From: Pseudomonas sp. GM50
GTDB lineage: Bacteria; Pseudomonadota; Gammaproteobacteria; Pseudomonadales; Pseudomonadaceae
Assembly (NCBI RefSeq): GCF_000282375.1
Contig: NZ_AKJK01000061.1
Location: 35,399 to 99,398, forward strand
Length of the DNA: 64,000 bases
Direction: 5' to 3'
Position numbers and translations under genes: made by a program
Part shown: positions 1 through 8,412 of the stretch, piece by piece
How positions within the stretch are numbered: the stretch's first letter is position 1
How the letters are laid out: every line of letters starts with the position of its first letter
Notes under the pieces: model-generated
Told to the model about the DNA's origin: nothing
Seen by the model: only the letters and a program-made list of their open reading frames with translations
Database searches by the model: none

Positions 1-471
1 ACGCATTGATCGTCGTTGATCACGCGAAAAATCCCTGAATTGCTTGAACGTTGCGTCCTGCCATTGACGCAAAGTTGTCGTGTCACGCTTGTAACTTAGT
101 AAATCAGAGCGCAGGACATATGGCTTGCGTTCAGACGAGCGGTGAAAGCACCTTGCAAATCGTCAATAAGCGGTTGCCAGGAAAGACTTTGCGGCGCAAT
201 GATCGAGCAGCAAAAATCGTTGCGAGGGTCTAAATTCAAAGTGTTCACGTTGATTTTTTTCAGGGCAGAAAAGGGGCTGCCCATTGCGTGTCTTATTGTG
301 CGAACGTTTCTTTCATTCAAGGGATAAGCAGAGCCCGTATGGATGGCTCGATTGCAACCGAGTCAGGTGGAGCGCCCAGGCAAGGGCTTGGGCAGACAGC
401 GACACAAGGAGTGTCGCGGCGCCGACGATTGTTTTGTCGGGCCAAGGGTTCTGTGCAGAAGGAGAAGTTGA
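1..471. other. Non-coding upstream region of the LOG-family gene
   Basis: No convincing gene is seen in these 471 bases. Short open frames here lack a ribosome-binding site and have no recognisable product. A GGGCAG/CTGCCC inverted repeat lies at 263-282 but has no T-run on its 3' side on either strand, so I do not call it a terminator. The last 15 bases carry the ribosome-binding site of the next gene. Confidence 0.5.
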
Positions 472-1590
472 ATGCCTTACCAACCGAATGACCTCCTGAG
501 CCGTCATTTTCAAGAAAGCGGCCACGACCTCACCAGCAAGGTCGAAGAACAACTCAACCTGGTTTCACCCAACAGCCCCAACATCCCGATTTACCGCGAC
601 ATGATCCTGACTGTGCTGCGCATGGCCCAGGAAGATCACAACCGCTGGAATGCCAAGATCACCCTGCAAGCCTTGCGCGAACTCGAACATGCCTTCCGTG
701 TGATGGAGCAGTTCAAGGGACGACGCAAAGTCACTGTTTTCGGCTCGGCCCGCACGCCGATAGAACACCCGTTGTATGGTTTGGCCCGAGAACTTGGCGC
801 CGCTCTGGCGCGCTCGGACATGATGGTCATCACCGGTGCTGGCGGCGGTATCATGGCGGCGGCCCACGAAGGCGCCGGCCTGGAACACAGCCTGGGATTC
901 AACATCACCCTGCCCTTCGAGCAGCATGCCAATCCCACGGTCAATGGCACCGGGAATCTACTGCCCTTCCACTTTTTCTTTACCCGCAAGCTGTTCTTCG
1001 TCAAGGAGGCCGATGCGCTGGTCCTGTGCCCAGGCGGTTTCGGTACGCTGGATGAAGCGCTGGAAGTACTGACCCTGATCCAGACCGGCAAAAGCCCGCT
1101 GGTGCCTGTGGTGCTACTGGATGCGCCGGGCGGCAAGTTCTGGCAAGGCGCGCTGGACTTCATTCATCAGCAACTGGAGGAAAATCGCTACATCCTGCCA
1201 ACCGACATGAAGCTGTTGAGTCTGGTCTACAGTGCCGAAGAGGCAGTGGAGCAGATCAATCAGTTCTACAGCAACTTCCACTCCAGCCGCTGGCTCAAGC
1301 ATCAGTTCGTGATTCGCATGAACCACAAACTCAGCGACCGGGCGCTCGAACACATGCAGGAGGCATTCGCCGACCTGTGCCTGAGCGACCATTTCCATCA
1401 GCACGCCTACAGCGGTGAGGAACACGACGAAGCACAGTTCAGCCATCTGGCGCGACTGGCCTTCACCTTCAACGCCCGTGATCATGGCCGTCTGCGGGAG
1501 CTAGTGGACTACATCAACCTGCCGGAAAACTGGGCCCAGTCCAAACCCCAGGCGCAACAACGCACACGGGAACCGTCCAAGGTAACGTGA
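472..1590 (+). CDS. LOG-family (TIGR00730) nucleotide phosphoribohydrolase-like protein
   Basis: This 372-residue protein carries both signatures of the LOG (lysine-decarboxylase-like) Rossmann family: a glycine-rich GAGGGIMAAA at residues 122-131 and PGGFGTLDEA at 187-196. Family members cleave the N-glycosidic bond of nucleoside monophosphates (cytokinin ribotides, AMP). Minimal LOG proteins are near 190 residues; this one has about 80 extra N-terminal residues and a long C-terminal tail, so it belongs to the longer bacterial branch and the exact substrate is not evident. The ATG at 472 follows a good GAAGGAG ribosome-binding site. It converges on recX, with a shared terminator between them. 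Confidence 0.85.
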   Translation: MPYQPNDLLSRHFQESGHDLTSKVEEQLNLVSPNSPNIPIYRDMILTVLRMAQEDHNRWNAKITLQALRELEHAFRVMEQFKGRRKVTVFGSARTPIEHPLYGLARELGAALARSDMMVITGAGGGIMAAAHEGAGLEHSLGFNITLPFEQHANPTVNGTGNLLPFHFFFTRKLFFVKEADALVLCPGGFGTLDEALEVLTLIQTGKSPLVPVVLLDAPGGKFWQGALDFIHQQLEENRYILPTDMKLLSLVYSAEEAVEQINQFYSNFHSSRWLKHQFVIRMNHKLSDRALEHMQEAFADLCLSDHFHQHAYSGEEHDEAQFSHLARLAFTFNARDHGRLRELVDYINLPENWAQSKPQAQQRTREPSKVT

Positions 1591-1592
1591 GG

Positions 1593-1629
1593 CAAAAAAA
1601 ACGGCCCGCTATCGAAATAGCGAGCCGTT
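1593..1629. terminator. Bidirectional intrinsic terminator between the LOG gene and recX
   Basis: A long stem (arms AACGGCCCGCTAT and ATAGCGAGCCGTT with one mismatch, loop CGAA) is flanked by seven A on its left side. On the minus strand this is a stem followed by a T-run, ending the recA-recX transcript. The plus-strand side has only a weak T tract. Confidence 0.8.
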
Positions 1630-1632
1630 CAT

Positions 1633-2100
1633 TCAATCGTCCATCCCTCGGCCGCTGAACAAGCGGCTGATCATTTCCATGGAATATCCCCGATAACTCA
1701 GGAACCTGCCCTGTTTGGCACGTTCCCGGGCATCTATCGGCAAGTGCCCGGAGAATTTTCGCCGCCAGGTGTCTTCCAGTTGTTCCTGCCAGTTGATACC
1801 GCTCTCGCGCAAGGCGAGTTCGATATCGGTACGTTGCAGACCGCGCTGGCTCAACTCTTCACGAATTCGCAAAGGGCCATAACCGGAACGGGCACGGTAG
1901 GAAACGAAGCTTTCGAGGTAACGGGATTCGGACAACAGGCCCTCTTCCGTCAAACGGTCGAGTGCTGTATCGATCATTTCAGGGAGGGCGCCGCGCTGAC
2001 GCAGTTTACGCGTCAGCTCGACTCGACCGTGCTCGCGTCGCGCGAGCAGGTCCATTGCGGTTCGCCGCACCGCGACAAGTGTATCGAGTACGGCGGTCAT
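1633..2100 (-). CDS. recX: Regulatory protein RecX
   Basis: A 155-residue small basic protein of the RecX family, which binds RecA filaments and restrains recombinase and coprotease activity. It starts 8 bases after the recA stop, the classical recA-recX arrangement, so it is probably made by readthrough of the LexA-controlled recA transcript. The three-helix RecX repeats (for example [10 protein letters not shown] and [11 protein letters not shown]) are recognisable. Length matches pseudomonad RecX. Confidence 0.95.
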   Translation of the reverse strand: MTAVLDTLVAVRRTAMDLLARREHGRVELTRKLRQRGALPEMIDTALDRLTEEGLLSESRYLESFVSYRARSGYGPLRIREELSQRGLQRTDIELALRESGINWQEQLEDTWRRKFSGHLPIDARERAKQGRFLSYRGYSMEMISRLFSGRGMDD

Positions 2101-2108
2101 CGGATCAA

Positions 2109-3161
2109 TCAGATATCAGCGTCAGCCAGGTCATCAGCAGTCTCTTTGACTGGCGATGCTTTAACGTCCGGCGCTGGAGTCAGCAACTTGTCACGCAGTT
2201 GCTTCTCGAGCTTGGCGGCGATTTCCGGATTGTCTGCCAGGAACTTGGCCGAGTTAGCCTTGCCCTGACCGATCTTGGTGCCTTCGTAGGCATACCAGGC
2301 GCCGGATTTCTCGACGAAACCGTGCAGAACACCCAGGTCGATCATCTCACCGTTGAGGTAGATGCCCTTGCCGTAAAGAATCTGGAACTCAGCCTGACGG
2401 AACGGCGAAGCCACCTTGTTCTTCACGACTTTGACGCGGGTTTCGCTACCGACGACTTCATCACCTTCTTTCACCGCGCCAGTACGGCGGATGTCCAAAC
2501 GAACCGATGCGTAGAACTTCAGCGCGTTACCACCGGTGGTGGTTTCCGGGCTGCCGAACATCACGCCGATTTTCATACGGATCTGGTTGATGAAGATCAC
2601 CAGGCAGTTGGCGTTCTTGATGTTACCGGTGATTTTACGCAGCGCCTGGGACATCAGACGGGCTTGCAGGCCCACGTGCATGTCGCCCATTTCGCCTTCG
2701 ATTTCAGCCTTTGGCACCAGAGCGGCCACGGAGTCGACGATGATCACGTCTACCGCGTTGGAACGCACCAGCATGTCGGTGATTTCCAGGGCCTGCTCGC
2801 CGGTGTCCGGCTGGGAAACCAGCAGGTCGTCGACGTTGACGCCCAATTTGCCGGCGTACTCAGGATCGAGGGCGTGTTCGGCGTCGACGAATGCGCAGGT
2901 CGCGCCGGCTTTTTGAGCCTGGGCGATCACCGACAGTGTCAGGGTGGTTTTACCGGAGGATTCAGGACCGTAGATCTCAACGATACGGCCTTTTGGCAGA
3001 CCGCCAATGCCGAGCGCGATGTCCAGACCCAGAGAGCCAGTGGAAATAGCCGGGATCGCCTGACGGTCCTGATCGCCCATACGCATTACGGCACCCTTGC
3101 CGAATTGACGTTCGATCTGACCCAGGGCCGCAGCCAAGGCTTTCTTCTTGTTGTCGTCCAT
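2109..3161 (-). CDS. recA: Recombinase RecA
   Basis: RecA forms the ATP-dependent strand-exchange filament and is the coprotease that triggers self-cleavage of LexA and phage-type repressors. With the ATG at 3161 the protein has 350 residues. The Walker A loop GPESSGKTT lies at 65-73 and the L2 loop stretch [10 protein letters not shown] is intact. The frame extends 4 codons upstream to a GTG at 3173, but the ATG at 3161 has the better-spaced AGGA site. A LexA box lies upstream. In this window RecA has a likely local client: the self-cleaving tailocin repressor at 33408-34142. Confidence 0.98.
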   Translation of the reverse strand: MDDNKKKALAAALGQIERQFGKGAVMRMGDQDRQAIPAISTGSLGLDIALGIGGLPKGRIVEIYGPESSGKTTLTLSVIAQAQKAGATCAFVDAEHALDPEYAGKLGVNVDDLLVSQPDTGEQALEITDMLVRSNAVDVIIVDSVAALVPKAEIEGEMGDMHVGLQARLMSQALRKITGNIKNANCLVIFINQIRMKIGVMFGSPETTTGGNALKFYASVRLDIRRTGAVKEGDEVVGSETRVKVVKNKVASPFRQAEFQILYGKGIYLNGEMIDLGVLHGFVEKSGAWYAYEGTKIGQGKANSAKFLADNPEIAAKLEKQLRDKLLTPAPDVKASPVKETADDLADADI

Positions 3162-3201
3162 TAAAGTCCTCACGTAATCAATAAGGCCTGACGGCCAACA
3201 C

Positions 3202-3217
3202 CTGTATAAGTAGCCAG
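3202..3217 (-). promoter_or_regulatory. LexA (SOS) box upstream of recA
   Basis: CTG-N10-CAG palindrome (CTGGCTACTTATACAG on the minus strand), 41 bases upstream of the recA ATG. It fits the gammaproteobacterial LexA consensus CTGTN8ACAG in outer bases and spacing, with one half degenerate. Confidence 0.85.
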
Positions 3218-3244
3218 TATTATTCCACAGCGTTTCAGGATCGC

Positions 3245-3745
3245 CTACCCCTGATTTGAGATTTCTCCAGCGGCATACCGCAACAGCCCCTCTAGCGCGG
3301 CCTTCACCGTTTGTCGGCGGACCTCGTCACGGTTACCGGGAAAGTACTGCACCTCGCTGAACACCTGCTCGCCGACGCCCCAGGCCAGCCACACCGTGCC
3401 CACGGGCTTGCTCGGCGAACCGCCATCCGGCCCGGCGACACCGCTGACCGCCACGGCAAAACGCGCCCGGCTTTTTTCCTGCGCGCCGCGGACCATGGCC
3501 TCGACCACCTCGCGACTGACCGCCCCGACGGTTGGAAACAACTCGGCAGGGACATCCAGTTGCTGGGTTTTCTGGCGGTTGGAGTAGGTGACATAACCGG
3601 CCTCGAACCACGCCGAACTCCCCGGAATACGGGTGATCGCCTCGGCAATCCCGCCACCGGTACAGGATTCGGCGGCGGTGACGTGGGCATTGAGAACCTG
3701 CAAGCGCCTGCCAAGTTCAGCGGCCAGTTGGGTGATTTCTTTCAC
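3245..3745 (-). CDS. pncC: CinA C-terminal family protein, nicotinamide-nucleotide amidohydrolase PncC
   Basis: A 166-residue stand-alone CinA C-terminal domain, which deamidates nicotinamide mononucleotide in the pyridine-nucleotide salvage cycle. The ESCTGGG motif at 26-32, with the nucleophilic serine at 27, and GVAGPDGG are present. The frame is open to 3796, but GTG at 3745 is chosen because AGGAGAG sits just before it and the protein then begins [11 protein letters not shown] as in relatives. It is the gene immediately downstream of the tailocin spanins on the same strand, 80 bases away. Often annotated cinA; the N-terminal MoCF domain is absent, which is normal for this form. Confidence 0.93.
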   Translation of the reverse strand: MKEITQLAAELGRRLQVLNAHVTAAESCTGGGIAEAITRIPGSSAWFEAGYVTYSNRQKTQQLDVPAELFPTVGAVSREVVEAMVRGAQEKSRARFAVAVSGVAGPDGGSPSKPVGTVWLAWGVGEQVFSEVQYFPGNRDEVRRQTVKAALEGLLRYAAGEISNQG

Positions 3746-3825
3746 GGCTCTCTCCTGATCGAGCGGAATGAGGCCTACCGTACACGAGCCGATCACGCTT
3801 GCAAGGTTCAGGATCGATCAAAATG

Positions 3826-4344
3826 TTAGCGAGCGAGGGCTCTGACATAGGCCTGACACGCCTGAAGGGCAATCAGTCCGCTATCGCCTGCGTCGGTGAT
3901 GGCGATAATTCGTTGAGCATGCGCCGGGTCAAGTCGGGCTCGCGGGGCGCCATGATCCACGCCGCCGGCGCTGGAGGCGGCTGGCACTGCACAGGTTGAG
4001 GCAGCGTCATTGGTATCGAGGAGGACTGACAGGCGCACATCAGCAGTGGCAAGACGATCGCGCAGGCGACCTTGATCACGTTCGGCATCGCTAAGTGCTC
4101 GATAATGGGTTTGCTCACTGGCCGAAAGCCGCTGCTCCAGGGCCAGACGCTTGTTCTGCTCGGCCTGTTGCTGCGTGGCGGCCGTCTGAGTCAGTTGATT
4201 AAGGGTCTCGGCGTGCAGCCTGGCCTGCTCCGCCAGTTGCCGGCCATAGCGCCAATCCTGAAACTGCCAGGCCAGCGCCGCCGAACAACCGGCCAGCACC
4301 AGCAGACCGATCAGTCGCCAACCGATCAGACCGACGGCTGGCAT
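3826..4344 (-). CDS. Rz-like inner-membrane spanin
   Basis: A 172-residue i-spanin. One N-terminal transmembrane segment (about residues 8-26) is followed by a long charged, Gln/Ala-rich periplasmic helix with coiled-coil character (about 30-105), the standard Rz layout. It would connect through its C terminus to the Rz1 lipoprotein, which is encoded entirely inside this gene in another frame. Its start overlaps the endolysin end by 19 bases, giving the usual endolysin-Rz-Rz1 lysis order. Sequence is poorly conserved in this family, so the call rests mainly on architecture and position. Confidence 0.85.
   Translation of the reverse strand: MPAVGLIGWRLIGLLVLAGCSAALAWQFQDWRYGRQLAEQARLHAETLNQLTQTAATQQQAEQNKRLALEQRLSASEQTHYRALSDAERDQGRLRDRLATADVRLSVLLDTNDAASTCAVPAASSAGGVDHGAPRARLDPAHAQRIIAITDAGDSGLIALQACQAYVRALAR
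3873..4088 (-). CDS. Rz1-like outer-membrane spanin lipoprotein, nested in the Rz gene
   Basis: A 71-residue protein encoded wholly within the Rz gene in a different frame. The ATG at 4088 gives a short basic N terminus and hydrophobic signal ending LLMCAC, with the lipidated cysteine at residue 20. The mature part is about 50 residues and proline-rich (PQPVQCQPPPAPAAW), as expected of Rz1. A GTG at 4118 would add 10 residues. Rz and Rz1 together fuse inner and outer membranes in the last step of lysis, needed here to release tailocins. Confidence 0.85.
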   Translation of the reverse strand: MPNVIKVACAIVLPLLMCACQSSSIPMTLPQPVQCQPPPAPAAWIMAPREPDLTRRMLNELSPSPTQAIAD

Positions 4345-4889
4345 AGCACCGCCCTCGCCCGCGCCCAGATTTCCAGTCGATCCTGCAAGCCGTTCAGTCC
4401 GCCGTTGATACGACGAGTGATGCTGTTGAACTGGTCGCGGTCGGCCAATTCATTCAAGCCGTTCTGCTCCCAGAACCATGCCGCTGATTCAGCGGCCCAT
4501 TGGGGTTGTTCCAGCAGTTCAGGCAGAGACAGCAGACGTTCATCGCCGAACAAGCCGAGACTGCATTGCCGGTAGTTGTTGCGACCGGTGATCTGGATCA
4601 GGCCACGGCCACGGTACTTTTGACCGTCGCCGTCGAGTTCTGGGGTGTTGCCCAAGCGGGCGGCCAGAGTGCCGGTGTCGTATTTGCTCAGGTATTGAGT
4701 GCTGCCCAGTTCACGTACGTACTGTAATTGTCCGGATTCATGGCCGACTTGGGCGAGGAAAGCGGCGATGCGTTTTGGGGTGTTGATGTTGCGGTGAGAC
4801 ATGGCGGTGTTCAGGGCGGAAATGAAAACGCCCGCTTGGGAGCGGGCGTTGGGCATTATTCTTACAAGACTGTTTTCAGTGACGGACAT
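4326..4889 (-). CDS. Endolysin, glycoside hydrolase family 19 (chitinase-like)
   Basis: A 187-residue GH19 muralytic enzyme. The acidic catalytic motif GHESGQ comes early, then YRGRGLIQITGRNNY and the C-terminal RRINGG...NG..DR pattern, all GH19 hallmarks. It degrades peptidoglycan once the holin opens the membrane. It is the only endolysin in the island, although two tails precede it. The start is taken at 4889 because AGGA lies 9 bases upstream; an ATG at 4910 would add seven residues. A 26-base palindrome inside its 5' coding part is identical to a terminator elsewhere in the island (6400-6425). Confidence 0.92.
   Translation of the reverse strand: MSVTENSLVRIMPNARSQAGVFISALNTAMSHRNINTPKRIAAFLAQVGHESGQLQYVRELGSTQYLSKYDTGTLAARLGNTPELDGDGQKYRGRGLIQITGRNNYRQCSLGLFGDERLLSLPELLEQPQWAAESAAWFWEQNGLNELADRDQFNSITRRINGGLNGLQDRLEIWARARAVLCQPSV
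4824..4849 (-). repeat. Terminator-like palindrome inside the endolysin coding sequence
   Basis: On the minus strand this is an ACGCCCGCT/AGCGGGCGT stem followed by TTTTC, within codons for NARSQAGVF of the endolysin. The same 26 bases recur at 6400-6425 between two fibre modules. As an intragenic hairpin it could lower endolysin expression or mark a recombination event. Confidence 0.6.
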
Positions 4890-4928
4890 AGCGTTCAATC
4901 CTGCCTGCATTTTCCGGTCGAGTCATGG

Positions 4929-5177
4929 TTAGCGGCCTCGACCTGTCAGCCATTTCTTTGCCAGGGCTTTGAGGGTGTTGTTCGGCCCCACCACTTCGTG
5001 CGGCGAATATAGCCATCCGAGAGTACCGAAGTTCGCCGTCCACTCGAGTTGCGGAGCCGGTGTTACATCGGTGATGTCGACCCACAGAAGATCCGGATGA
5101 AACATCTCGGCCATATTGCCTTCGGTCGAAAAGAGTTCGACCACGGTGTTCTTAACGATGCGTGCGTAAGTTCTCAT
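4929..5177 (-). CDS. Small tail-fibre-associated protein of unknown family
   Basis: An 82-residue protein whose start touches the stop of the preceding fibre gene, in the slot where the other three fibre genes carry assembly chaperones. It is rich in aromatic residues (PDLLWVDITD, LEWTANFGTLGWLY) but I do not recognise the family and it does not share the WR...LR.WP pattern of the assembly proteins at 6450 and 9546. By position it may cap or chaperone the glycine-rich fibre at 5177-6337. That role is inference only. Confidence 0.6.
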   Translation of the reverse strand: MRTYARIVKNTVVELFSTEGNMAEMFHPDLLWVDITDVTPAPQLEWTANFGTLGWLYSPHEVVGPNNTLKALAKKWLTGRGR

Positions 5178-6337
5178 CAGGCGTACTCGTAAATGATCAC
5201 GACACCCGGCGCGCCGGCGCCGCCGGGTCTTCCCGGCTGATTGGGAGCGTTAGCAATTCCACCCGCACCAGAACCGTAACCGGTTCCCGGTGCCGCAAGT
5301 GCCATCGCAACACTGCTGCCGAAACCGCCGCAACCCAGTGGTGAATTACCACCATGACCGGCAAGGGTTGATCCGTTGACGGATATCCCGGGACTACCGG
5401 CTGCTCCCGCACTGTTGAGGATGTTTGCGCCCGTGGATGGCGTGCTTGGGAAACCGCCCACGAACAAGCCGACTGCGGGGAATGTGATACTGCCGATCCA
5501 AGGCGAACCACCACCTCCGGGAGCAGAAACCAATGAACCGAAAGAACTGGTGCCGCCCGATCCGGCATTCGCCGCAACAGGCCCCGCCGCTCCGCCAGCC
5601 CCTACGGTTATGACCTGACTGGCGCCTATCGTTGCAGAGGAAAGCAACGCTTCGGCGTAACTGCCGGAGGCACCACCACCCGTAAGGGAAGCCTGATTGG
5701 TCGTCGTTGTCCCGATCCCCGCACTCCCCCCGCCGCCACCCATCACCTTGACCAGCACATTCTTCATCCCGACCGTCGGCACATAAACGCCGGACGAGGT
5801 GAACGTGCGCACACTCAACAACCTGCCGCCCGTGGCATTGCCGCCACTTGCATAGACCAGCAGCCAACTGTCCAGCGCTGCGCAATACACTACCGAACAC
5901 AGACTACCGCCGACAATTTCAGCAGGCCGCAATGCACTTGAAGCCAGATTGACAAGCGGCTTGGGCAACAAGCCATTCGGCGCAAACGTGCTAGCGCCGG
6001 TATTGGCATTGCCAGCAGTGAAGCGCAGGACCAAACCGTCTTTCAGCATGGTGATGGCCGGCACGTAGTTGGCCATGTAGAGGTTGGCAGCGCCCACATC
6101 CGGGGCATGTTTGTCCTCGCCTGCCTGACTGAGTTTTTTGACTGCTTGCAGCAATTGCGTCGCGTCCGTTTCACTCGGCTCAAGGCCGGCGGATTTGACG
6201 ACATTCAATAACTCATCAGTAATGTCATTGCCCCAAGTGGCGGGAATCAAGGATCCCGGCAACCCTGCAACGACGTCTTCATTGACAAACTTTCCATTCA
6301 CCAGCCCTACGCTGGGAATGCTTTTTGGATAATCCAA
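5177..6337 (-). CDS. Tailocin 2 tail fibre 1, glycine-rich tip
   Basis: 386 residues. The first 70 residues match the anchor domain shared by all four fibres of this tail (MDYPKSIPSVGLVNGKFVNE, then PGSLIPATWGN). The middle is short, and residues about 190-386 are extremely rich in Gly and Ala (GGGGGSAGIG, GGAGAPGVVIIYEYA), resembling the glycine-rich receptor-binding tips of some myovirus adhesins. It is the fourth fibre gene in transcription order and is separated from the third module by a terminator. Likely binds a target-cell surface structure; the receptor is unknown. Confidence 0.85.
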   Translation of the reverse strand: MDYPKSIPSVGLVNGKFVNEDVVAGLPGSLIPATWGNDITDELLNVVKSAGLEPSETDATQLLQAVKKLSQAGEDKHAPDVGAANLYMANYVPAITMLKDGLVLRFTAGNANTGASTFAPNGLLPKPLVNLASSALRPAEIVGGSLCSVVYCAALDSWLLVYASGGNATGGRLLSVRTFTSSGVYVPTVGMKNVLVKVMGGGGGSAGIGTTTTNQASLTGGGASGSYAEALLSSATIGASQVITVGAGGAAGPVAANAGSGGTSSFGSLVSAPGGGGSPWIGSITFPAVGLFVGGFPSTPSTGANILNSAGAAGSPGISVNGSTLAGHGGNSPLGCGGFGSSVAMALAAPGTGYGSGAGGIANAPNQPGRPGGAGAPGVVIIYEYA

Positions 6338-6399
6338 TTTCTCTTCTTCCTGTTATTGGGCAAGGTAGACAAACTGCCGTCACACGCGAGAGCAGAAAC

Positions 6400-6425
6400 G
6401 AAAACGCCCGCTTGGGAGCGGGCGT
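6400..6425 (-). terminator. Terminator between fibre modules 2 and 1
   Basis: A 9-bp stem (ACGCCCGCT/AGCGGGCGT) followed by TTTTCGTTTC on the minus strand, after the assembly gene ending at 6450 and before the fibre starting at 6337. It could reduce transcription of the last fibre and the lysis genes. An identical 26-base copy lies in the endolysin gene. Confidence 0.7.
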
Positions 6426-6449
6426 CTCGTTAATCGCCAAGAAGACGGG

Positions 6450-6893
6450 TCAGCTGTTTTTCCGAAGCAAGTCATCAAGCCATCCGGGCATGACCGGACG
6501 ATAATCAGCATCAGGAAAATCCGGCGCCGTGGGCCAGTCCCGCAATGACTGCCGGTAAGCCAGCAATGCTTTGAACTCTGCCGAACTCAGCGTCGTCCCT
6601 TCACCAACTTCCAGCTCTTCGCTGTCACGAAGAACCAACCACTGAGTGGCTTCCAACGCCTTGCTTCGCCAGGTTCGTTCAATGGATACGAGAAGCACTT
6701 CAGACGTGGCCACGGGATCAACAAGAACAGGGTAGCCATTGGCAGTGGCTGAAATGACTTTACCGATTCCCTGCCCGGCAAACAGTTCAGCGTACTGAGC
6801 CGGAGTGATCTCTACTGCGCTTTCCGGCACAGCAGAGTTTGAACTTTCGACGAGGTCAAACCCCAACGTTTGAGCGTCAAAGTAAATAGCCAT
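6450..6893 (-). CDS. Tail-fibre assembly chaperone of fibre 2
   Basis: A 147-residue assembly protein. Its C-terminal half shares a clear pattern with the one at 9546-9968: WRSKALEATQWLV, then TTLSSAEFKALLAY, then LRDWPTAPDFP and a terminal P.WL. Such proteins fold or trimerise the fibre encoded just upstream. The start MAIYFDAQ at 6893 overlaps the end of fibre 2 (stop 6898-6896). The frame continues upstream into fibre-coding sequence, which I reject as a start region. Confidence 0.85.
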   Translation of the reverse strand: MAIYFDAQTLGFDLVESSNSAVPESAVEITPAQYAELFAGQGIGKVISATANGYPVLVDPVATSEVLLVSIERTWRSKALEATQWLVLRDSEELEVGEGTTLSSAEFKALLAYRQSLRDWPTAPDFPDADYRPVMPGWLDDLLRKNS

Positions 6894-6895
6894 AA

Positions 6896-7816
6896 TCATC
6901 GCCCCCACACAAATACGCGGCCGGAAATATTGAGCGCCGGCCTGATACCTGCTCCATCTACAGACCTGACCCGCGCCACAACAACTGAAGTGGTCGATGC
7001 CCCCAGGTCGAATGCCCAAACGGTGGTGTTGCCGGCGCCCCAGCCCGACGGATTGGCCTCATTGGCCACGCCACCCAAAATCGCGCCGGGAAATTTGATT
7101 GGCAATGACAACGTCATGTTTCCATTGGCGTCGGAGCCTCCCACGACCCATTGCTCGATCAAACCACTGGGATGTTTTTGATAGCCGGCGGTCGAGAGTT
7201 GCGCGCCGTACAACGTTGAGTATTTCAGACTGGCCGTACCGTAGACGCTCCAGATGCCGTACTCATTCACGAATTGGGCACTTTCACCGCTGCTCATCAC
7301 GATCGAGTTTAAATAGGCACCTTGCGGACTGATTTGCGCCCCCGTCTTGCTGGCGATTGTGATCACCGCATTACTCCGACAATGCAGACTAATCGTCGCT
7401 CCATTCGGCACTGTCGAAATATCCGGCAAGGTCACCGTGTAGGCAATGTTCCCACCCAACCCGATAGCACATCCCACATCCGCGATCGTCAGCTGTGTAG
7501 CGTCCGATACACCACGGGCGCTGGCATAGTTGCCGAGTGCCCGCTGAACAAATTCAGGCGTAGCTACCGATCTTCCTGCATCAAATTGCGGTGGCGTCGA
7601 AAACAACTGGGTACTGCGCAGCGCCCCAAGTAATTGATGGTTGGACGCCTCATCCGGCGTCAAACCCGCCGCTTGGACTACGCCCAAAATTTCCTGGGTC
7701 ACGGCATTGCCCCAAGTGGCGGGTATCAGCGACCCTGGTGTTCCGACTTCGGGATTTTCATCGACAAACCGGCCATTCACCAAACCGACGCTGGGTACAC
7801 TTCTTGGATAATCCAT
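6896..7816 (-). CDS. Tailocin 2 tail fibre 2, gp53-like C-terminal domain
   Basis: 306 residues starting at the ATG at 7816, where the anchor domain begins (MDYPRSVPSVGLVNGRFVDE). A beta-rich middle (about 90-200) leads to a C-terminal gp53-like tail-fibre domain marked by GYQKHPSGLIEQW and ending SGRVFVWGR. The open frame continues 23 codons upstream but those lie in the previous assembly gene. Distinct in its distal half from the three other fibres, so a different receptor specificity is expected. Confidence 0.87.
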   Translation of the reverse strand: MDYPRSVPSVGLVNGRFVDENPEVGTPGSLIPATWGNAVTQEILGVVQAAGLTPDEASNHQLLGALRSTQLFSTPPQFDAGRSVATPEFVQRALGNYASARGVSDATQLTIADVGCAIGLGGNIAYTVTLPDISTVPNGATISLHCRSNAVITIASKTGAQISPQGAYLNSIVMSSGESAQFVNEYGIWSVYGTASLKYSTLYGAQLSTAGYQKHPSGLIEQWVVGGSDANGNMTLSLPIKFPGAILGGVANEANPSGWGAGNTTVWAFDLGASTTSVVVARVRSVDGAGIRPALNISGRVFVWGR

Positions 7817-7838
7817 TGCACTTTTCCTTGTGTAGAAC

Positions 7839-8405
7839 TCAGGCCTTTTCCGCCGAACCAGGCACAACAGGCCATGTGATCTCACTAGGGAAACCAGCTT
7901 TCTCTTCGATGCGATTCAACTCCACGCTATAAAGCTTCCACTCCAGCAATTGCAATTGTTCTTCATGGCTGGCATCGCCGATGTCTTCGGCGTATTGCAG
8001 GGGCGCGATGCGCAAGAGGGCGTCGCGTAGCAGAGTGTCGCGCTGGGTAAGGGCGACTTTTTTGAGATCTGCCAGCCGCGCCGTTTCATCAACTTGCCAC
8101 GCGCCATCGACCCATGCGTGAAATCCGCCTGGCCAAGGTTGTGTGGTGAGTCCTTGCGGCAATTCGCCCAATGCCGTCCACGTCTCCCGGATGCCGGTAT
8201 CGGTACGAAAAACATCACCACGCAAGTCAGCCTGCTGGTGCAAGGCTCCGTTGACATAAGCCCAGGCAAACCCGCCGGGTGGCGGGGAAAGTTCGATACT
8301 CAAAGTCACCGCGTTGCCCGGCAGCTGCATGCCGATACCCGGCACAACCGGAAACTCGACAGGCCCGGACAACGCACCGCTGTCGTCTATCAGGTAATTG
8401 AACAT
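7839..8405 (-). CDS. Tail-fibre assembly protein of fibre 3
   Basis: 188 residues. Its C-terminal part (QLQLLEWKLYSVELNRIEE, then WP) matches the motif W+.Y.VELNR of phage tail-fibre assembly proteins, also seen in the tailocin 1 protein at 27193. The N-terminal half (MFNYLIDDSGALSGP onward) has short beta elements with Trp-rich turns. It starts 8 bases after the fibre 3 stop and probably chaperones that fibre. It is a different subfamily from the assembly proteins of fibres 2 and 4. Confidence 0.8.
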   Translation of the reverse strand: MFNYLIDDSGALSGPVEFPVVPGIGMQLPGNAVTLSIELSPPPGGFAWAYVNGALHQQADLRGDVFRTDTGIRETWTALGELPQGLTTQPWPGGFHAWVDGAWQVDETARLADLKKVALTQRDTLLRDALLRIAPLQYAEDIGDASHEEQLQLLEWKLYSVELNRIEEKAGFPSEITWPVVPGSAEKA

Positions 8406-8412
8406 GTGCACC

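Noticed and set aside
1..320. Small ORFs at the left edge (51-233, 96-320, 142-327)
   Set aside because: No ribosome-binding sites, mutually overlapping in several frames, and no recognisable products.
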